From NCBI RefSeq assembly GCF_007830315.1, contig NZ_VLKJ01000001.1:682001-746000 (forward strand): DNA of 64,000 nt. The letters are read 5' to 3'. This DNA is from Novosphingobium taihuense (GTDB taxonomy: Bacteria > Pseudomonadota > Alphaproteobacteria > Sphingomonadales > Sphingomonadaceae). The translations under genes were made by a program, and so were the position numbers. The notes under the pieces were generated by a model. It saw nothing but the letters and a program-made list of their open reading frames with translations. It was not told the DNA's origin and ran no database searches. This document shows positions 42,571 through 51,474 of the stretch, piece by piece (positions within the stretch are counted from its first letter, which is position 1; every line of letters starts with the position of its first letter).

Positions 42571-43152
42571 TCAGGGTTGCGGAACGGCAGGCGCGCCCGG
42601 CATGGGCATGGGCATTCCGCCCGGAGCGCCACCGGGAGCGCCACCGGCGCCGCCCTGCATCTTCTGCATCTGCTCGAGCATCATGCGCTGCTGCTCCAGT
42701 TCGGCCGCGCTCTTGAAGTCGATCAGTTCGACTTCGAAGACGAGGTCCGAATTGGCGGGGATCACCACTTCGCCGGTCTGCGGATTGCGCTTTTCGTCCG
42801 CGCCATAGGCCTTCTCTGCCGGGATCTCGAGGACGTACTTGCCGCCCTTCTGCATCTTCGACAGGCCTTCGGAGAAGCCGGGGATCACGGTTTCGAGCGG
42901 GAGCACGGCCTGCTGGCCACGGTCGAATTCCTTGCCGCTGGCGAGGCGACCGACGTAGTTGATCAGCGCGACGTCGGACTTGGTCGGCGATGCGCCGGTG
43001 CCGGCCTTCACCGTCTCAAGCTCGATGCCCTGGTAGCGTGTGGCATAGGCCACGCCCGAGCCGAGCACGACCGCAGCGATGACGCCGAGCCAGATCTTGC
43101 CGACGGAGCCCTTGGCAACGGGCTGGAGCGGAACGCGGGTGATTTCCGACAT
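42571..43152 (-). CDS. membrane-anchored FKBP-type peptidyl-prolyl isomerase
   Basis: A 193-residue protein with an N-terminal membrane anchor (about 19-38, IWLGVIAAVVLGSGVAYA). The FKBP domain (about 50-150) shows ALINYVGRLASGKEFDRG, VIPGFSEGLSKMQKGGKYVLEIP and IPANSDLVFEVELID. The tail is rich in glutamine, methionine, glycine and proline. FKBPs speed proline isomerisation in folding proteins, and this one should face the periplasm. It lies between rpsU and gatC on the same strand. Confidence 0.92.
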   Translation of the reverse strand: MSEITRVPLQPVAKGSVGKIWLGVIAAVVLGSGVAYATRYQGIELETVKAGTGASPTKSDVALINYVGRLASGKEFDRGQQAVLPLETVIPGFSEGLSKMQKGGKYVLEIPAEKAYGADEKRNPQTGEVVIPANSDLVFEVELIDFKSAAELEQQRMMLEQMQKMQGGAGGAPGGAPGGMPMPMPGAPAVPQP

Positions 43153-43221
43153 GTTTTCCCCCTCGAACGCGATTCGCCCGAATCGCGCTGAATGATTCGA
43201 ATGACCTGAACCGGAACCACG

Positions 43222-43247
43222 AAAAAGGGCGCCGGAGTGCGGCGCCC
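43222..43247 (-). terminator. intrinsic terminator after rpsU
   Basis: GGGCGCCG/CGGCGCCC stem with a 5-nt loop followed, reading leftwards, by TTTTT. It lies 63 nt past the rpsU stop. Confidence 0.88.
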
Positions 43248-43309
43248 TCTTGGCCCATCAGGGCTAAAACGGCAAGTAGCCAGATGGGGCGTTTCCGCCC
43301 CGTCCGGTC

Positions 43310-43516
43310 TTACTTTCCGCCGTCACGCTCCTGGCGCTTGCGCTCAAGCTTGCGGGCGCGGCGCACAGCGGCAGCCTTCTCGCGAGCGCGCTTTTCCGAG
43401 GGCTTCTCGAAGTGGCGACGCAGCTTCATTTCGCGATACACGCCTTCACGCTGCAGCTTCTTCTTGAGTGCACGAAGAGCCTGGTCAACGTTGTTATCGC
43501 GAACGAGAATCTGCAT
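43310..43516 (-). CDS. rpsU: 30S ribosomal protein S21
   Basis: A 68-residue, highly basic protein with the S21 signature ([20 protein letters not shown] and [20 protein letters not shown]). It binds near the anti-Shine-Dalgarno region of 16S rRNA and supports initiation. It is a single-gene transcript with its own terminator. Confidence 0.97.
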   Translation of the reverse strand: MQILVRDNNVDQALRALKKKLQREGVYREMKLRRHFEKPSEKRAREKAAAVRRARKLERKRQERDGGK

Positions 43517-43701
43517 AAACCGCTACACCTCAAACTGTCGGCAAGAGCCCGCCAATCGCGCGGGAGTTACCCTGATTCTGGAAATACCAAACGTGCCGAA
43601 TCCGTACAGGACCGGCCCGAACGGGAGCGCCACTAGCCAAATCGGGCAGCAAAGGCAAGCAAAGTCGTGCATTTTGCAGGCCATGGGGTTAAGGGCGGCG
43701 G

Positions 43702-44100
43702 ATGAACTCTCCCAATACCCTGACGGCAACCGCCATCGTAGCGATCGGCGGCGGCGTAGGCGCCATGCTGCGCTACCATGCCGGGCGTGCCGTGACCGCC
43801 TTTGCCGGTCCCAACACCGTGTTCCCATGGGGCACTTTCCTGATCAATGTGAGCGGCAGCCTGCTGATGGGCCTGCTCGCCGGATGGCTGGCACGGCAGG
43901 ACGGAGCCGAGTCGCTGCGCCTGCTGCTCGGCGTGGGCGTGCTCGGCGGCTTCACCACCTTCTCGGCCTTCAGTCTTGAAACGGCGATGCTGATGCAGCG
44001 CGGGCTCTATGGCATGGCTGGCTTCTACGCGCTGGGCTCGCTGCTTGGCGGCGTGGCCGGGCTGTTTCTTGGCCTTTCGATGATGCGAGGTGCAGCATGA
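43702..44100 (+). CDS. crcB: fluoride efflux channel CrcB/Fluc
   Basis: A 132-residue membrane protein with four helices. It has the family motifs GGGVGAMLRY, FPWGTFLINVSGS and GVLGGFTTFSAFSLE. As a dual-topology dimer it expels fluoride. No fluoride riboswitch is evident in the 185 bp upstream. It begins a compact rightward operon and overlaps the pseudouridine synthase gene by 4 nt. Confidence 0.94.
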   Translation: MNSPNTLTATAIVAIGGGVGAMLRYHAGRAVTAFAGPNTVFPWGTFLINVSGSLLMGLLAGWLARQDGAESLRLLLGVGVLGGFTTFSAFSLETAMLMQRGLYGMAGFYALGSLLGGVAGLFLGLSMMRGAA

Positions 44101-45488
44101 AGATACCTCGCAAGGGCCAGGGCGCCCTCCCCGACGATCAGGTCCGCCAGTTCACCATCGGCAAGGATGATGAAGGCGCGCGGCTTGACCGCTGGTTCAA
44201 GCGCCACCTGCCGCAGGTCGGCTTTGCCACAGTGTCGCGCTGGGCGCGGACCGGGCAGATCCGGCTCGACGGCAAGCGCGCCGATGTCGACACCCGGCTC
44301 GAGGCCGGACAGACCCTGCGCGTGCCACCCGGCAATGCGACGCCTGTCGGAACCCCCGGCAAGGGCGAGCGTCCGCGCGAGCCGCTGACCGACGAGCAGA
44401 TCGAACTCGCCGAATCGATGATCCTCTCGCAGGACCGTGCCGCCATCGTGCTCAACAAGCCGCCGGGCCTTGCCACCCAGGGTGGCAGCGGCACCTACGA
44501 GCACGTAGACGGGCTGCTCGATGCCTATGCTCAGGGCGGCGGCCCGCGTCCGCGCCTGGTCCACCGTCTCGATAAGGACACCTCGGGCGTGTTGCTGATC
44601 GCGCGCACGCCGGGCAGCGCCGCGTTCTTTTCCAAGCGCTTCTCCGGGCGCACCGCGCGCAAGATCTACTGGGCGCTGGTCGTCGGCGTGCCCGACGTGA
44701 AGGACGGGCTGATCGAACTGCCGATCGCCAAGCAGCCGGGCACCGGCGGCGAGAAGATGATGGTCGACGAAAGCGGACAGGGCCAGACCGCGCGCAGCCG
44801 CTATCGCGTGATCAGCCGCGCGGGCAATGCCGCCGCGTGGGTAGAACTGCAACCGCTGACCGGGCGCACCCACCAGTTGCGCGTGCACATGGCGGCGATC
44901 GGCCACCCGATCGTGGGCGATGGCAAGTATGGCGGTCAGGCGGCATTCCTGACCGGCACGATCAGCCGCAAGATGCACCTCCACGCGCGCCGCCTGCGCA
45001 TCGAGCATCCCGAGGGCGACCTGCTCGACGTGACCGCGCCCCTGCCAGCGCACTTCGAGGCCAGCATGGCGAGCCTCGGCTTCCACGAGGAAGACGGCGA
45101 TCTGGCGATCGATCCGATCAAGCCGATCCCCGAAAAGACTATGCAGAAGCGCGCGGCCAAGGCGCACGCCAAGGAGTACCGCAAGGAGCGCCGGGGCGAA
45201 CGTCGCAAGCGCGCCGATGGCGAAAAGGGCGCAGGCAGTGCTGGTCGCACGCCGACAGGCAAGCGCGCCGGTCCGGCCAAGGCTCCTGCCAAGGCGGGTA
45301 CCAAGACGGGGCCGAAGCCTGCAGGCAAGCCTGACGCGAAGGCAGCGGCACGACCTGCCAAGCCCGCAGGGGTTCGCTTCGGGGCCGCACGCGGGTCAGA
45401 GGCACGCAATGCGGAAGCCCGCTCCACCGGCGGCAGGGCCTCTGCCCGCAAGCCCGGCACCGGTGCTCCCAAGGGCAAGCCGCGCTGA
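44097..45488 (+). CDS. RluA family pseudouridine synthase with long basic tail
   Basis: A 463-residue pseudouridine synthase with an N-terminal S4 RNA-binding domain (GARLDRWFKRHLPQVGFATV) and an RluA-type catalytic domain. The catalytic aspartate is Asp159 in HRLDKDTSG; GRTHQLRVHM and PIVGDGKYGG follow. It probably modifies 23S rRNA, RluC-like. From about residue 345 a tail of roughly 120 residues consists of lysine, arginine, alanine, proline and glycine repeats. This tail is absent from the E. coli enzymes and probably adds nonspecific RNA binding. Confidence 0.93.
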   Translation: MKIPRKGQGALPDDQVRQFTIGKDDEGARLDRWFKRHLPQVGFATVSRWARTGQIRLDGKRADVDTRLEAGQTLRVPPGNATPVGTPGKGERPREPLTDEQIELAESMILSQDRAAIVLNKPPGLATQGGSGTYEHVDGLLDAYAQGGGPRPRLVHRLDKDTSGVLLIARTPGSAAFFSKRFSGRTARKIYWALVVGVPDVKDGLIELPIAKQPGTGGEKMMVDESGQGQTARSRYRVISRAGNAAAWVELQPLTGRTHQLRVHMAAIGHPIVGDGKYGGQAAFLTGTISRKMHLHARRLRIEHPEGDLLDVTAPLPAHFEASMASLGFHEEDGDLAIDPIKPIPEKTMQKRAAKAHAKEYRKERRGERRKRADGEKGAGSAGRTPTGKRAGPAKAPAKAGTKTGPKPAGKPDAKAAARPAKPAGVRFGAARGSEARNAEARSTGGRASARKPGTGAPKGKPR

Positions 45489-46090
45489 TGCATCCCAACC
45501 CGGCGTTCCGTCATGATGACCGCGCGCTGCTGGAAGCGCTGATCGGCGAGATCGGCTTCGGGATGGTCTTCGCGACCGTCCCCGATGGCCCGCGCGTGGC
45601 GCATGTGCCGCTGCTTTCCACCGGAGACGGCGCGGTGCAGTTCCATCTGGCGCGGGGCAATGCACTGACGAAGCACCTTGACGGGATGATGGCGCTGGCC
45701 GTGCTGAACGGACCGGACGGCTATGTGTCCCCGCGCTGGTATGCCGATGCGGCGCAAGTGCCGACGTGGAACTACGTGGCGTTGGAACTGGAAGGACGGG
45801 TGCGGCGCATGGATCAGGAAGGCCTGCTCGGCTTGCTCGAAGCGTCCTCCACTCATCACGAAGGGCGCATTTCCGATGGCACGCCCTGGACGATGGACAA
45901 GATGCCCGACGACACGCTCCGCCGGATGATGGGCGGTATCGTCGGCTTCGAAATGGAAGTGCTGGCGTGGCGGCCCACCTTCAAGCTATCGCAGAACAAG
46001 AGCGCCGATGACCGGGCGCGCGTGGCGGCGGGGCTGGAGGCAGAGGGCTCCCCGGCGATTGCCGAACTGATGCGGAGGCTTGTCCCTTGA
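45488..46090 (+). CDS. PaiB-like FMN-binding split-barrel protein
   Basis: A 200-residue protein of the PaiB family (FMN-binding, named as negative transcriptional regulators in Bacillus). Visible signatures are PLLSTGDGAVQFHLARGN, GYVSPRWYADAAQVPTWNYVA and the C-terminal KLSQNKSADDRARV. DNA binding is not obvious from sequence. It shares one base with the upstream synthase gene and overlaps the phosphatase gene by 4 nt. Confidence 0.88.
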   Translation: MHPNPAFRHDDRALLEALIGEIGFGMVFATVPDGPRVAHVPLLSTGDGAVQFHLARGNALTKHLDGMMALAVLNGPDGYVSPRWYADAAQVPTWNYVALELEGRVRRMDQEGLLGLLEASSTHHEGRISDGTPWTMDKMPDDTLRRMMGGIVGFEMEVLAWRPTFKLSQNKSADDRARVAAGLEAEGSPAIAELMRRLVP

Positions 46091-46743
46091 GATTGGCGAT
46101 CTTCGATTGCGATGGCACGCTGGTCGACAGCCAGGCCGATATCTGCGCGGCGATGGACGCAGCGTTCCGCGCCGCCGGGCTGATCCCGCCCGAACGCCAG
46201 CTGACGCGCCGCGTCGTCGGCCTTTCGCTGCACGAGGCGATGCGCCAACTGCACCCTGAGGGCGAGCATCACGAACATGCCGGTCTCACCGAACTCTATA
46301 AGGACGCCTTTCGCGCAAGGCGCGCGGCTGGCGCGGTGGCCGAGCCGCTCTACGAGGGCATTGCCGCGCTGATCGAGGATCTGGCGCGCGAGGGCTGGCA
46401 GCTTGCCGTGGCAACCGGCAAGTCGGACAAGGGCCTTGCCCACTGCCTCGCCACCCATGGCCTCACAGGCCACTTCGTTTCCTTGCAGACGGCGGACCGG
46501 CACCCGTCCAAGCCCGACCCGTCGATGATCGAGCAGTGCATCGCCGATGCAGGCGCGGACCGCGCGCGCACGGCGATGATCGGCGATACCGTCTATGACA
46601 TTCACATGGGCGTGAACGCGGGCGTGCGGTGCTTCGGGGTAGACTGGGGCTACCACGAAACCGACGAACTGCTTGAAGCAGGGGCCGAGGCCGTGGCGAC
46701 CAGCATCGATGACTTGCGCTCCCTGCTCGGGAGGATTGCATGA
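46087..46743 (+). CDS. HAD-IA phosphatase, phosphoglycolate-phosphatase-like
   Basis: A 218-residue haloacid-dehalogenase-type phosphatase. Motif I is FDCDGTLVDS with the nucleophilic aspartate, motif II lies in AVATGKSDKG, motif III is the lysine in HPSKPDP, and motif IV is MIGDTVYDI. An alpha-helical cap lies between motifs I and II, the C1 type of phosphoglycolate phosphatases. The substrate is not certain. It overlaps both neighbours by 4 nt. Confidence 0.9.
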   Translation: MRLAIFDCDGTLVDSQADICAAMDAAFRAAGLIPPERQLTRRVVGLSLHEAMRQLHPEGEHHEHAGLTELYKDAFRARRAAGAVAEPLYEGIAALIEDLAREGWQLAVATGKSDKGLAHCLATHGLTGHFVSLQTADRHPSKPDPSMIEQCIADAGADRARTAMIGDTVYDIHMGVNAGVRCFGVDWGYHETDELLEAGAEAVATSIDDLRSLLGRIA

Positions 46744-46973
46744 GCGACCCTGCGCCCAGAGATCCGGCCATGGGGCGCTATTTCGCATTGCAGGCGGTGC
46801 GGGCTTCGGGCGCGGTGCTGGTGCTGCTCGGCGTGCTGGTGCAGGCGGGCAAGGGACCGGGACCGCTCGCGGTGCTTCCGCCGCTGGCCGGAATCGTCAT
46901 GGCTCTGGTGGGCCTGTGGGACTTCTTTTTCCTGCCGCGCATCGTCGCGCGGCGGTGGCGAACTCCGGATTAG
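46740..46973 (+). CDS. small inner-membrane protein, two helices
   Basis: A 77-residue protein with two predicted membrane helices (about 20-38 and 44-66) and an RRW-rich C-terminus. I do not recognise a family. Its conserved-looking place between the phosphatase and ATP12 genes, overlapping the former by 4 nt, supports it as a real gene, and a link to ATP synthase assembly is possible. Confidence 0.75.
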   Translation: MSDPAPRDPAMGRYFALQAVRASGAVLVLLGVLVQAGKGPGPLAVLPPLAGIVMALVGLWDFFFLPRIVARRWRTPD

Positions 46974-46976
46974 AAA

Positions 46977-47672
46977 ATGAAGCGCTTTTACAAGGACGTG
47001 ACAGTCGAGGCGGCAGAGGGCGGCTTCGGGGTGAGGCTCGACGGGCGGGCAATCAGGACGGTCGGCGGCAGGCCGCAGGTCGTGCCGAGCCATGCGCTGG
47101 CCGAGGCGATGGCAGCGGAGTGGGCAGCACAGGGCGAGGAAATCGACCCGGCACTGTTTCTCTACCGCGACATGGCCGACTACGCGATCGACGTGGTGGC
47201 GGGTGATCCGGCGTCCGTCATCGGAGAAATCCTGCCCTACGCCGAAACCGATACGCTGTGTTATCGTGCCGAGCCGGACGAAGCCTTTGCCGCACGCCAG
47301 CGGATGATGTGGGAGCCGCTGCTGGCCAAGGCAGAAGCGCGGCTGGGCGCGAAGTTCGTGCGCGTATCGGGCGTGATCCACAAGCCGCAGCCGCCCGAAA
47401 CGCTGGCACGGTTGCGCGAAGAGTTGGAGACGCTGGACGCTTTCGCCCTCGCCGCCCTGCGCAATACCGCCAGCCTCGCCGCCTCGCTGATCCTCGGCCT
47501 TGCCGCACTGGAGCCGCAGGCGGACCTCGACGCGCTGTGGGACGCCGCCAACCTCGAGGAAGACTGGCAGGCAGAACTCTGGGGCAAGGACGCCGAAGCG
47601 ATGGAACGGCGTGAGCGGCGCTCTGCCGCGTTTGCAGCAGCAGCACGGTTTGCGGGACTGGCGCGGGCTTGA
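46977..47672 (+). CDS. ATP12 family F1-ATPase assembly chaperone
   Basis: A 231-residue ATP12 homologue. The mitochondrial protein binds the F1 alpha subunit during assembly of the hexamer. Motifs are RFYKDVTVEAAEGGFGVRLDGR, ALAEAMAAEWAAQGEEIDPA and ETDTLCYRA, with a helical C-terminal half. It is found in alphaproteobacteria and mitochondria, supporting the taxonomic assignment. It is the last gene of the crcB operon, three bases after the small membrane protein. Confidence 0.93.
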   Translation: MKRFYKDVTVEAAEGGFGVRLDGRAIRTVGGRPQVVPSHALAEAMAAEWAAQGEEIDPALFLYRDMADYAIDVVAGDPASVIGEILPYAETDTLCYRAEPDEAFAARQRMMWEPLLAKAEARLGAKFVRVSGVIHKPQPPETLARLREELETLDAFALAALRNTASLAASLILGLAALEPQADLDALWDAANLEEDWQAELWGKDAEAMERRERRSAAFAAAARFAGLARA

Positions 47673-47680
47673 GGCCCTTG

Positions 47681-47764
47681 CGTCCCCGCGAAGGCGGGGA
47701 CCTCGGTGTTGTCACGGACCGTTCATGTAAACCGACGGAGGCCCCCGCCTGCGCGGGGGAGCAA
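47681..47764 (-). repeat. double-hairpin intergenic repeat, copy B (inverted)
   Basis: On the minus strand it matches copies A and C: a CCCCCGCGCAGGCGGGGG hairpin, a core with GTCGGTTTA and ACAACACCGAGG, and a CCCCGC-cttc-GCGGGG hairpin. It sits between two convergent genes. Confidence 0.8.
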
Positions 47765-47782
47765 GTGTTCTCTATCGGTAGC

Positions 47783-48361
47783 TCACCCCACCCAGTCCGC
47801 GATCTGCTTGGCCACGTCATTCGCGGCTTCGTTGAGCGCCGGGCCGACGTATTTCGCCTCGGCCTCGGTCACCGGGACCACGCTTTCGAAGCGCTTGGTC
47901 TCGACCTTCGTACCCGCTTCCTTGACCGCGTCGAAGCGGACCACGGCGGAGCGGGTGCGGGCATCGTAGCCCATGTCGAGCAGGCGGCCGGAAACGTGCA
48001 GGCCAGCAGCGCCCGGGTCACTCTCGATCACGAGGCGGCTGCCGCGGGCACGGATGGTTTCGGCGAGCAGGCGCTGGAACAGACGCGAGGGCCGTTCGAC
48101 CCACATCGTCTTCTTGAGATAGGCGACGTTGGCGTCATCAATCTGCACCGGCACGCGGGTAACGGCGAGACGCGCTTCGGCCGAAGGCTCCATCACCACC
48201 AGCGCGTTGGCGAATGTGCCGCTGGTGGTGCTGCCCGCGGCTGGCGCGGCAGTTGGAGTCAGCGCGAGCAGCGTATCAGGCACCTTGGGGCCGAGGCTGA
48301 CGCAGCCTGCCAGTGTTGCGAGGAGCGCAGGGACGAAAAGGGCTTTGCGGATCATCTTCAT
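47783..48361 (-). CDS. ABC transport auxiliary lipoprotein (PqiC/DUF330 type)
   Basis: A 192-residue lipoprotein with a signal peptide and lipobox LAGC, then an ABC_trans_aux-type domain (KTMWVERPSRLFQRLLAETI and GRLLDMGYDARTRSAVVRF). Such proteins work with MCE/Mla-type phospholipid transporters at the outer membrane. It is the last gene of the operon, 7 nt after the MlaD-like gene. Confidence 0.88.
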   Translation of the reverse strand: MKMIRKALFVPALLATLAGCVSLGPKVPDTLLALTPTAAPAAGSTTSGTFANALVVMEPSAEARLAVTRVPVQIDDANVAYLKKTMWVERPSRLFQRLLAETIRARGSRLVIESDPGAAGLHVSGRLLDMGYDARTRSAVVRFDAVKEAGTKVETKRFESVVPVTEAEAKYVGPALNEAANDVAKQIADWVG

Positions 48362-48368
48362 CGCCTCC

Positions 48369-49328
48369 TCAGTTCTTGTAGTCGGGCAGCTTGGGGCCGC
48401 CGACGAAGCCGCCGACGCCCTGATCGTTCAGGCGGTCAGTCACTTCGCGCAGGGACCTGGTCGTCGCCTGAAGATCGCGGATCGCGGCTTCGGCAGCGGG
48501 CAGCGTGCGTTCGTTGAGCTGGCGGGCGGCCGGACGGGCCTCACCAAGCGTGCTCTGCAACGCATCGGCAGCGCCTTGTGCGGACTTCAGCGTCTTGCGC
48601 ATCTGCTGGGCAAGACCGTTGCCTTCATCATTCAGCATCGAGTCTGCCGAGTTGGTCAGCTTTTCGAAGCTTGCCAGCGTATAGTTGGCCTGCCGCAGGG
48701 TTGCCTGCAGTTCAGCCATGGTGCGCTTCACATCGGGCGAAGCTTCGGCGAGGTTTGCGGTCATCTTGTCCGTGTTGGACAGGATGTTCTCGATCGACTT
48801 CTGGTTCTTGTCGGACAGGACCATCGTCAGGCGCTCGGTCAGCGTGGCGAGGCGTTCGAGCAGGAGCGGCGCGTTCGACAGGATCTCGCCAAGGCCGGAG
48901 CGCTTGGTCGGGATCACGGGCACGCCTTCGGGGCAGGTCGCGCGCTTGTTTTCCTTGGGGCATTCGATGGCGGGCGCACCCTTGACCGCGCCGGAAAGCT
49001 GGATCGTCGACACGCCGGTGAAGCTGCCGAGCAGGCTGGCGGTCGTACCCTGAAGGATCGGGACCTTGCGGTCTACCGCGATGCGCACGCGGACGAATTC
49101 GGGATCGCGCTCCCAAAGTTCGATGTCCTTGACCTGCCCAGAGGGCACGCCCGAGAACGAAACTTCCGAACCCTTGGCGAGGCCATCGACCGACTGCTTG
49201 AAGAAGATGTCGTACTCGTTGCTGTCACCCTGGTTGATCCGGGCGATCCAGATGGTCAGCAAGGCTACGGCCGCCAGCAACGCCAGCGTGACGAGCCCGA
49301 CCCAGATATGGTTTGCGCGCGTTTCCAT
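48369..49328 (-). CDS. MlaD family (MCE domain) lipid-binding protein
   Basis: A 319-residue MCE protein with one N-terminal membrane helix (about 10-30), a single MCE domain (about 38-120: YDIFFKQSVDGLAKGSEVSFSG) and a long helical C-terminal region. It should form a hexameric ring in the periplasm that passes lipid between membranes. It is encoded downstream of the ATPase and permease of the same transporter. Confidence 0.92.
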   Translation of the reverse strand: METRANHIWVGLVTLALLAAVALLTIWIARINQGDSNEYDIFFKQSVDGLAKGSEVSFSGVPSGQVKDIELWERDPEFVRVRIAVDRKVPILQGTTASLLGSFTGVSTIQLSGAVKGAPAIECPKENKRATCPEGVPVIPTKRSGLGEILSNAPLLLERLATLTERLTMVLSDKNQKSIENILSNTDKMTANLAEASPDVKRTMAELQATLRQANYTLASFEKLTNSADSMLNDEGNGLAQQMRKTLKSAQGAADALQSTLGEARPAARQLNERTLPAAEAAIRDLQATTRSLREVTDRLNDQGVGGFVGGPKLPDYKN

Positions 49329-49337
49329 GCCTAGTCC

Positions 49338-50231
49338 TTATGCCCCATCAGGGTCGGGCGAAGAACGCCCGTCGTCCGAAAGTGTCGCCCGCACGGCATC
49401 GTGTCGCGCTTGCGCATCCTGCGCCGCGCGCCCGCGCGGGCCGTTGAAGTATTCCTGAATCCAAGGGTGATCGAGCGCGAGCAGCTCGGGGATCGTGCCC
49501 ACCGCAATGACCTTCTTGTCGGCGATCACGGCCACCCTGTCACAGATCTCGTACAGGGTATCGAGATCGTGGGTGATCAGGAACACGGTAAGGTCAAGCG
49601 TCTGCTGCAGCTTGAGAATCAGCTGGTCGAACGCGGCCGCGCCGATCGGATCGAGGCCAGCGGTCGGTTCATCCAGAAACAGGAGCTCGGGATCAAGCGC
49701 CAGCGCACGGGCAAGGCCCGCGCGCTTCTTCATGCCGCCCGAAAGTTCTGAGGGGAACTTGCTTGTCGCTTCGGCAGGAAGGCCTGACAGGAGAACCTTG
49801 TAGCGGGCAATCTCGTGGCGAAGATCGTCGCTGATCTCGGGATAGAATTCGCGCAAGGGGACTTCGACGTTCTCGGCCACCGTCAGGGTCGAGAACAGGG
49901 CACCGCCCTGGAACAGCACGCCCCAGCGGCTGCGGATGTCGATATCGGCATCGTCGCGCGCATCGGTGATGGTATCACCCAGAACCTCGACTTCGCCCGC
50001 CTCGGGAATCTGCAATCCGATGATCGTGCGCATGAGCACCGACTTCCCGGTGCCCGAACCGCCGACCACGCCAAGGATCTCGCCCCGCCGGACATCGAGA
50101 TCGAGCCCATCATGGATTACGTGATCGCCGAAGACGTTGCGCAACCCGCGCACGCGGATCGGGTACTTGCCGTCAAAGGGATCGGGCAGATCAGGGACGA
50201 TTTCGGGGGGTGCGGCAGTCTGGTCCATCAT
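49338..50231 (-). CDS. MlaF family ABC transporter ATP-binding protein
   Basis: A 297-residue ATPase with Walker A GGSGTGKS, a Q-loop region LFQGGALF, signature LSGGMKKRAG, Walker B LLFLDEPTAGLDP and switch histidine FLITHD. The LSGGM signature and FQGGALFSTLTV are typical of Mla/Ttg2A ATPases. I start at the ATG that overlaps the permease stop by 4 nt; a longer open frame lies within the permease gene. The C-terminal 30 residues are polar and likely disordered. Confidence 0.94.
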   Translation of the reverse strand: MMDQTAAPPEIVPDLPDPFDGKYPIRVRGLRNVFGDHVIHDGLDLDVRRGEILGVVGGSGTGKSVLMRTIIGLQIPEAGEVEVLGDTITDARDDADIDIRSRWGVLFQGGALFSTLTVAENVEVPLREFYPEISDDLRHEIARYKVLLSGLPAEATSKFPSELSGGMKKRAGLARALALDPELLFLDEPTAGLDPIGAAAFDQLILKLQQTLDLTVFLITHDLDTLYEICDRVAVIADKKVIAVGTIPELLALDHPWIQEYFNGPRGRAAQDAQARHDAVRATLSDDGRSSPDPDGA

Positions 50232-51346
50232 CCCCACCCGATGTTGGTGAAAAACACCGCGAAGAAGGCATCGAGCACGATCACGGTAAAGATCGCCATG
50301 ACGACCGCCGCCGTTGTGCGCGCACCGACTTCCTCGGCGTTGTTCTTCACCTGCATGCCCTGATAGCACCCGGCCAGCGCAACGATCAGGCCGAAGACCG
50401 GCGCCTTTGTCAGCCCAACCCAGACGTCATGCAGGGGCACGACTTCCTGAATACGCGTGAGGAAGGTGAAGAACGGGATGCCGAGCGTCAGGCTCGACAG
50501 GAAGGCGCCTCCGATGATGCCGAGGAAGGCGGAATAGAAGCCAAGCAGCGGCATCATGATCATGGTTGCGGCAATGCGCGGAATGACCAGCGCTTCCATC
50601 GGCGCGACGCCGATCGTGCGCATCGCATCGACCTCTTCGGTCAGCTTCATCGTGCCGAGCTGTGCGGCAAAGGCCGAACCGGATCGGCCCGCAACCATGA
50701 TCGCGGTCATCAGCACGCCAAGTTCGCGCAAGGTAAGCCGGCCGACGAGATTGACGGTGTAGATCTCCGCACCGAACTGACGCAGCTGCACCGCGCCCTG
50801 CTGGGCAATGACGATGCCGACGAGGAAGCTCATCAGGCCGATGATGGCGAGCGAATTGACGCCGACCAGTTCCATCTGATGGACGAGCGCCTTGCCGCGG
50901 AAGCGCGAAGGGTGGCGCAGCAGGCTTGCAGACGACAGGATGATCTGGCCGAGAAACCCGACCACCTGCAGCATCCCGCGCCCCAGCCCGAGCATGACAT
51001 CGCCGACGTGTTCCGGCACGCGCTGGAACAGCGGCAGGCGCATCGCGCGAACGGAATGATCGTTCGAATCGGCCTTGCTGATCGCATCGACCAGCTTCTG
51101 CGCTTCGTCACTGCAACCAATGATCCTCGCATCGTGATCACGCGAGAGGCGCCAGACGGTCCACGCACCGACGGTGTCCATCCGCGTGACGCCGGTCAGG
51201 TCTATTTCCGAGAAGGAATCGCTAATGGCCCGCAGCCGCGCATCGGCCAGACCGAGCGACGACACGGTCATCGGCCCGCTGAACGCGAGCGTTGAAGTGC
51301 TCCCCCCTTCGGATTGCACTAACTGGAAATCGGTCAGTTCCCGCAT
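50228..51346 (-). CDS. MlaE family permease with N-terminal STAS domain
   Basis: A 372-residue protein. A STAS domain of about 100 residues ([15 protein letters not shown]) precedes a MlaE permease domain with five helices and the family motif [30 protein letters not shown] (shown here in part: [12 protein letters not shown]). In E. coli the STAS protein MlaB is separate; here it is fused to the permease, which is common in alphaproteobacteria. It heads the leftward operon and is divergent from valS. The start is the methionine before RELTDFQ; the upstream open frame is not convincing. Confidence 0.9.
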   Translation of the reverse strand: MRELTDFQLVQSEGGSTSTLAFSGPMTVSSLGLADARLRAISDSFSEIDLTGVTRMDTVGAWTVWRLSRDHDARIIGCSDEAQKLVDAISKADSNDHSVRAMRLPLFQRVPEHVGDVMLGLGRGMLQVVGFLGQIILSSASLLRHPSRFRGKALVHQMELVGVNSLAIIGLMSFLVGIVIAQQGAVQLRQFGAEIYTVNLVGRLTLRELGVLMTAIMVAGRSGSAFAAQLGTMKLTEEVDAMRTIGVAPMEALVIPRIAATMIMMPLLGFYSAFLGIIGGAFLSSLTLGIPFFTFLTRIQEVVPLHDVWVGLTKAPVFGLIVALAGCYQGMQVKNNAEEVGARTTAAVVMAIFTVIVLDAFFAVFFTNIGWG

Positions 51347-51474
51347 CTTGCCCGCTTCATGGGGTAAATCATCCAAGGCGACAAGTGCAACACATGAGCC
51401 GTAACGTTGGAACTGCACTTGCGGTTCCCCGCAGCGCTTGCAGGCAGGGCGCGGGGATGGCAAGGCGCTGGCCC

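Noticed and set aside
43517..43701. Fluoride riboswitch upstream of crcB
   Set aside because: No pseudoknot-type motif of the crcB RNA family could be recognised in the 185 bp.
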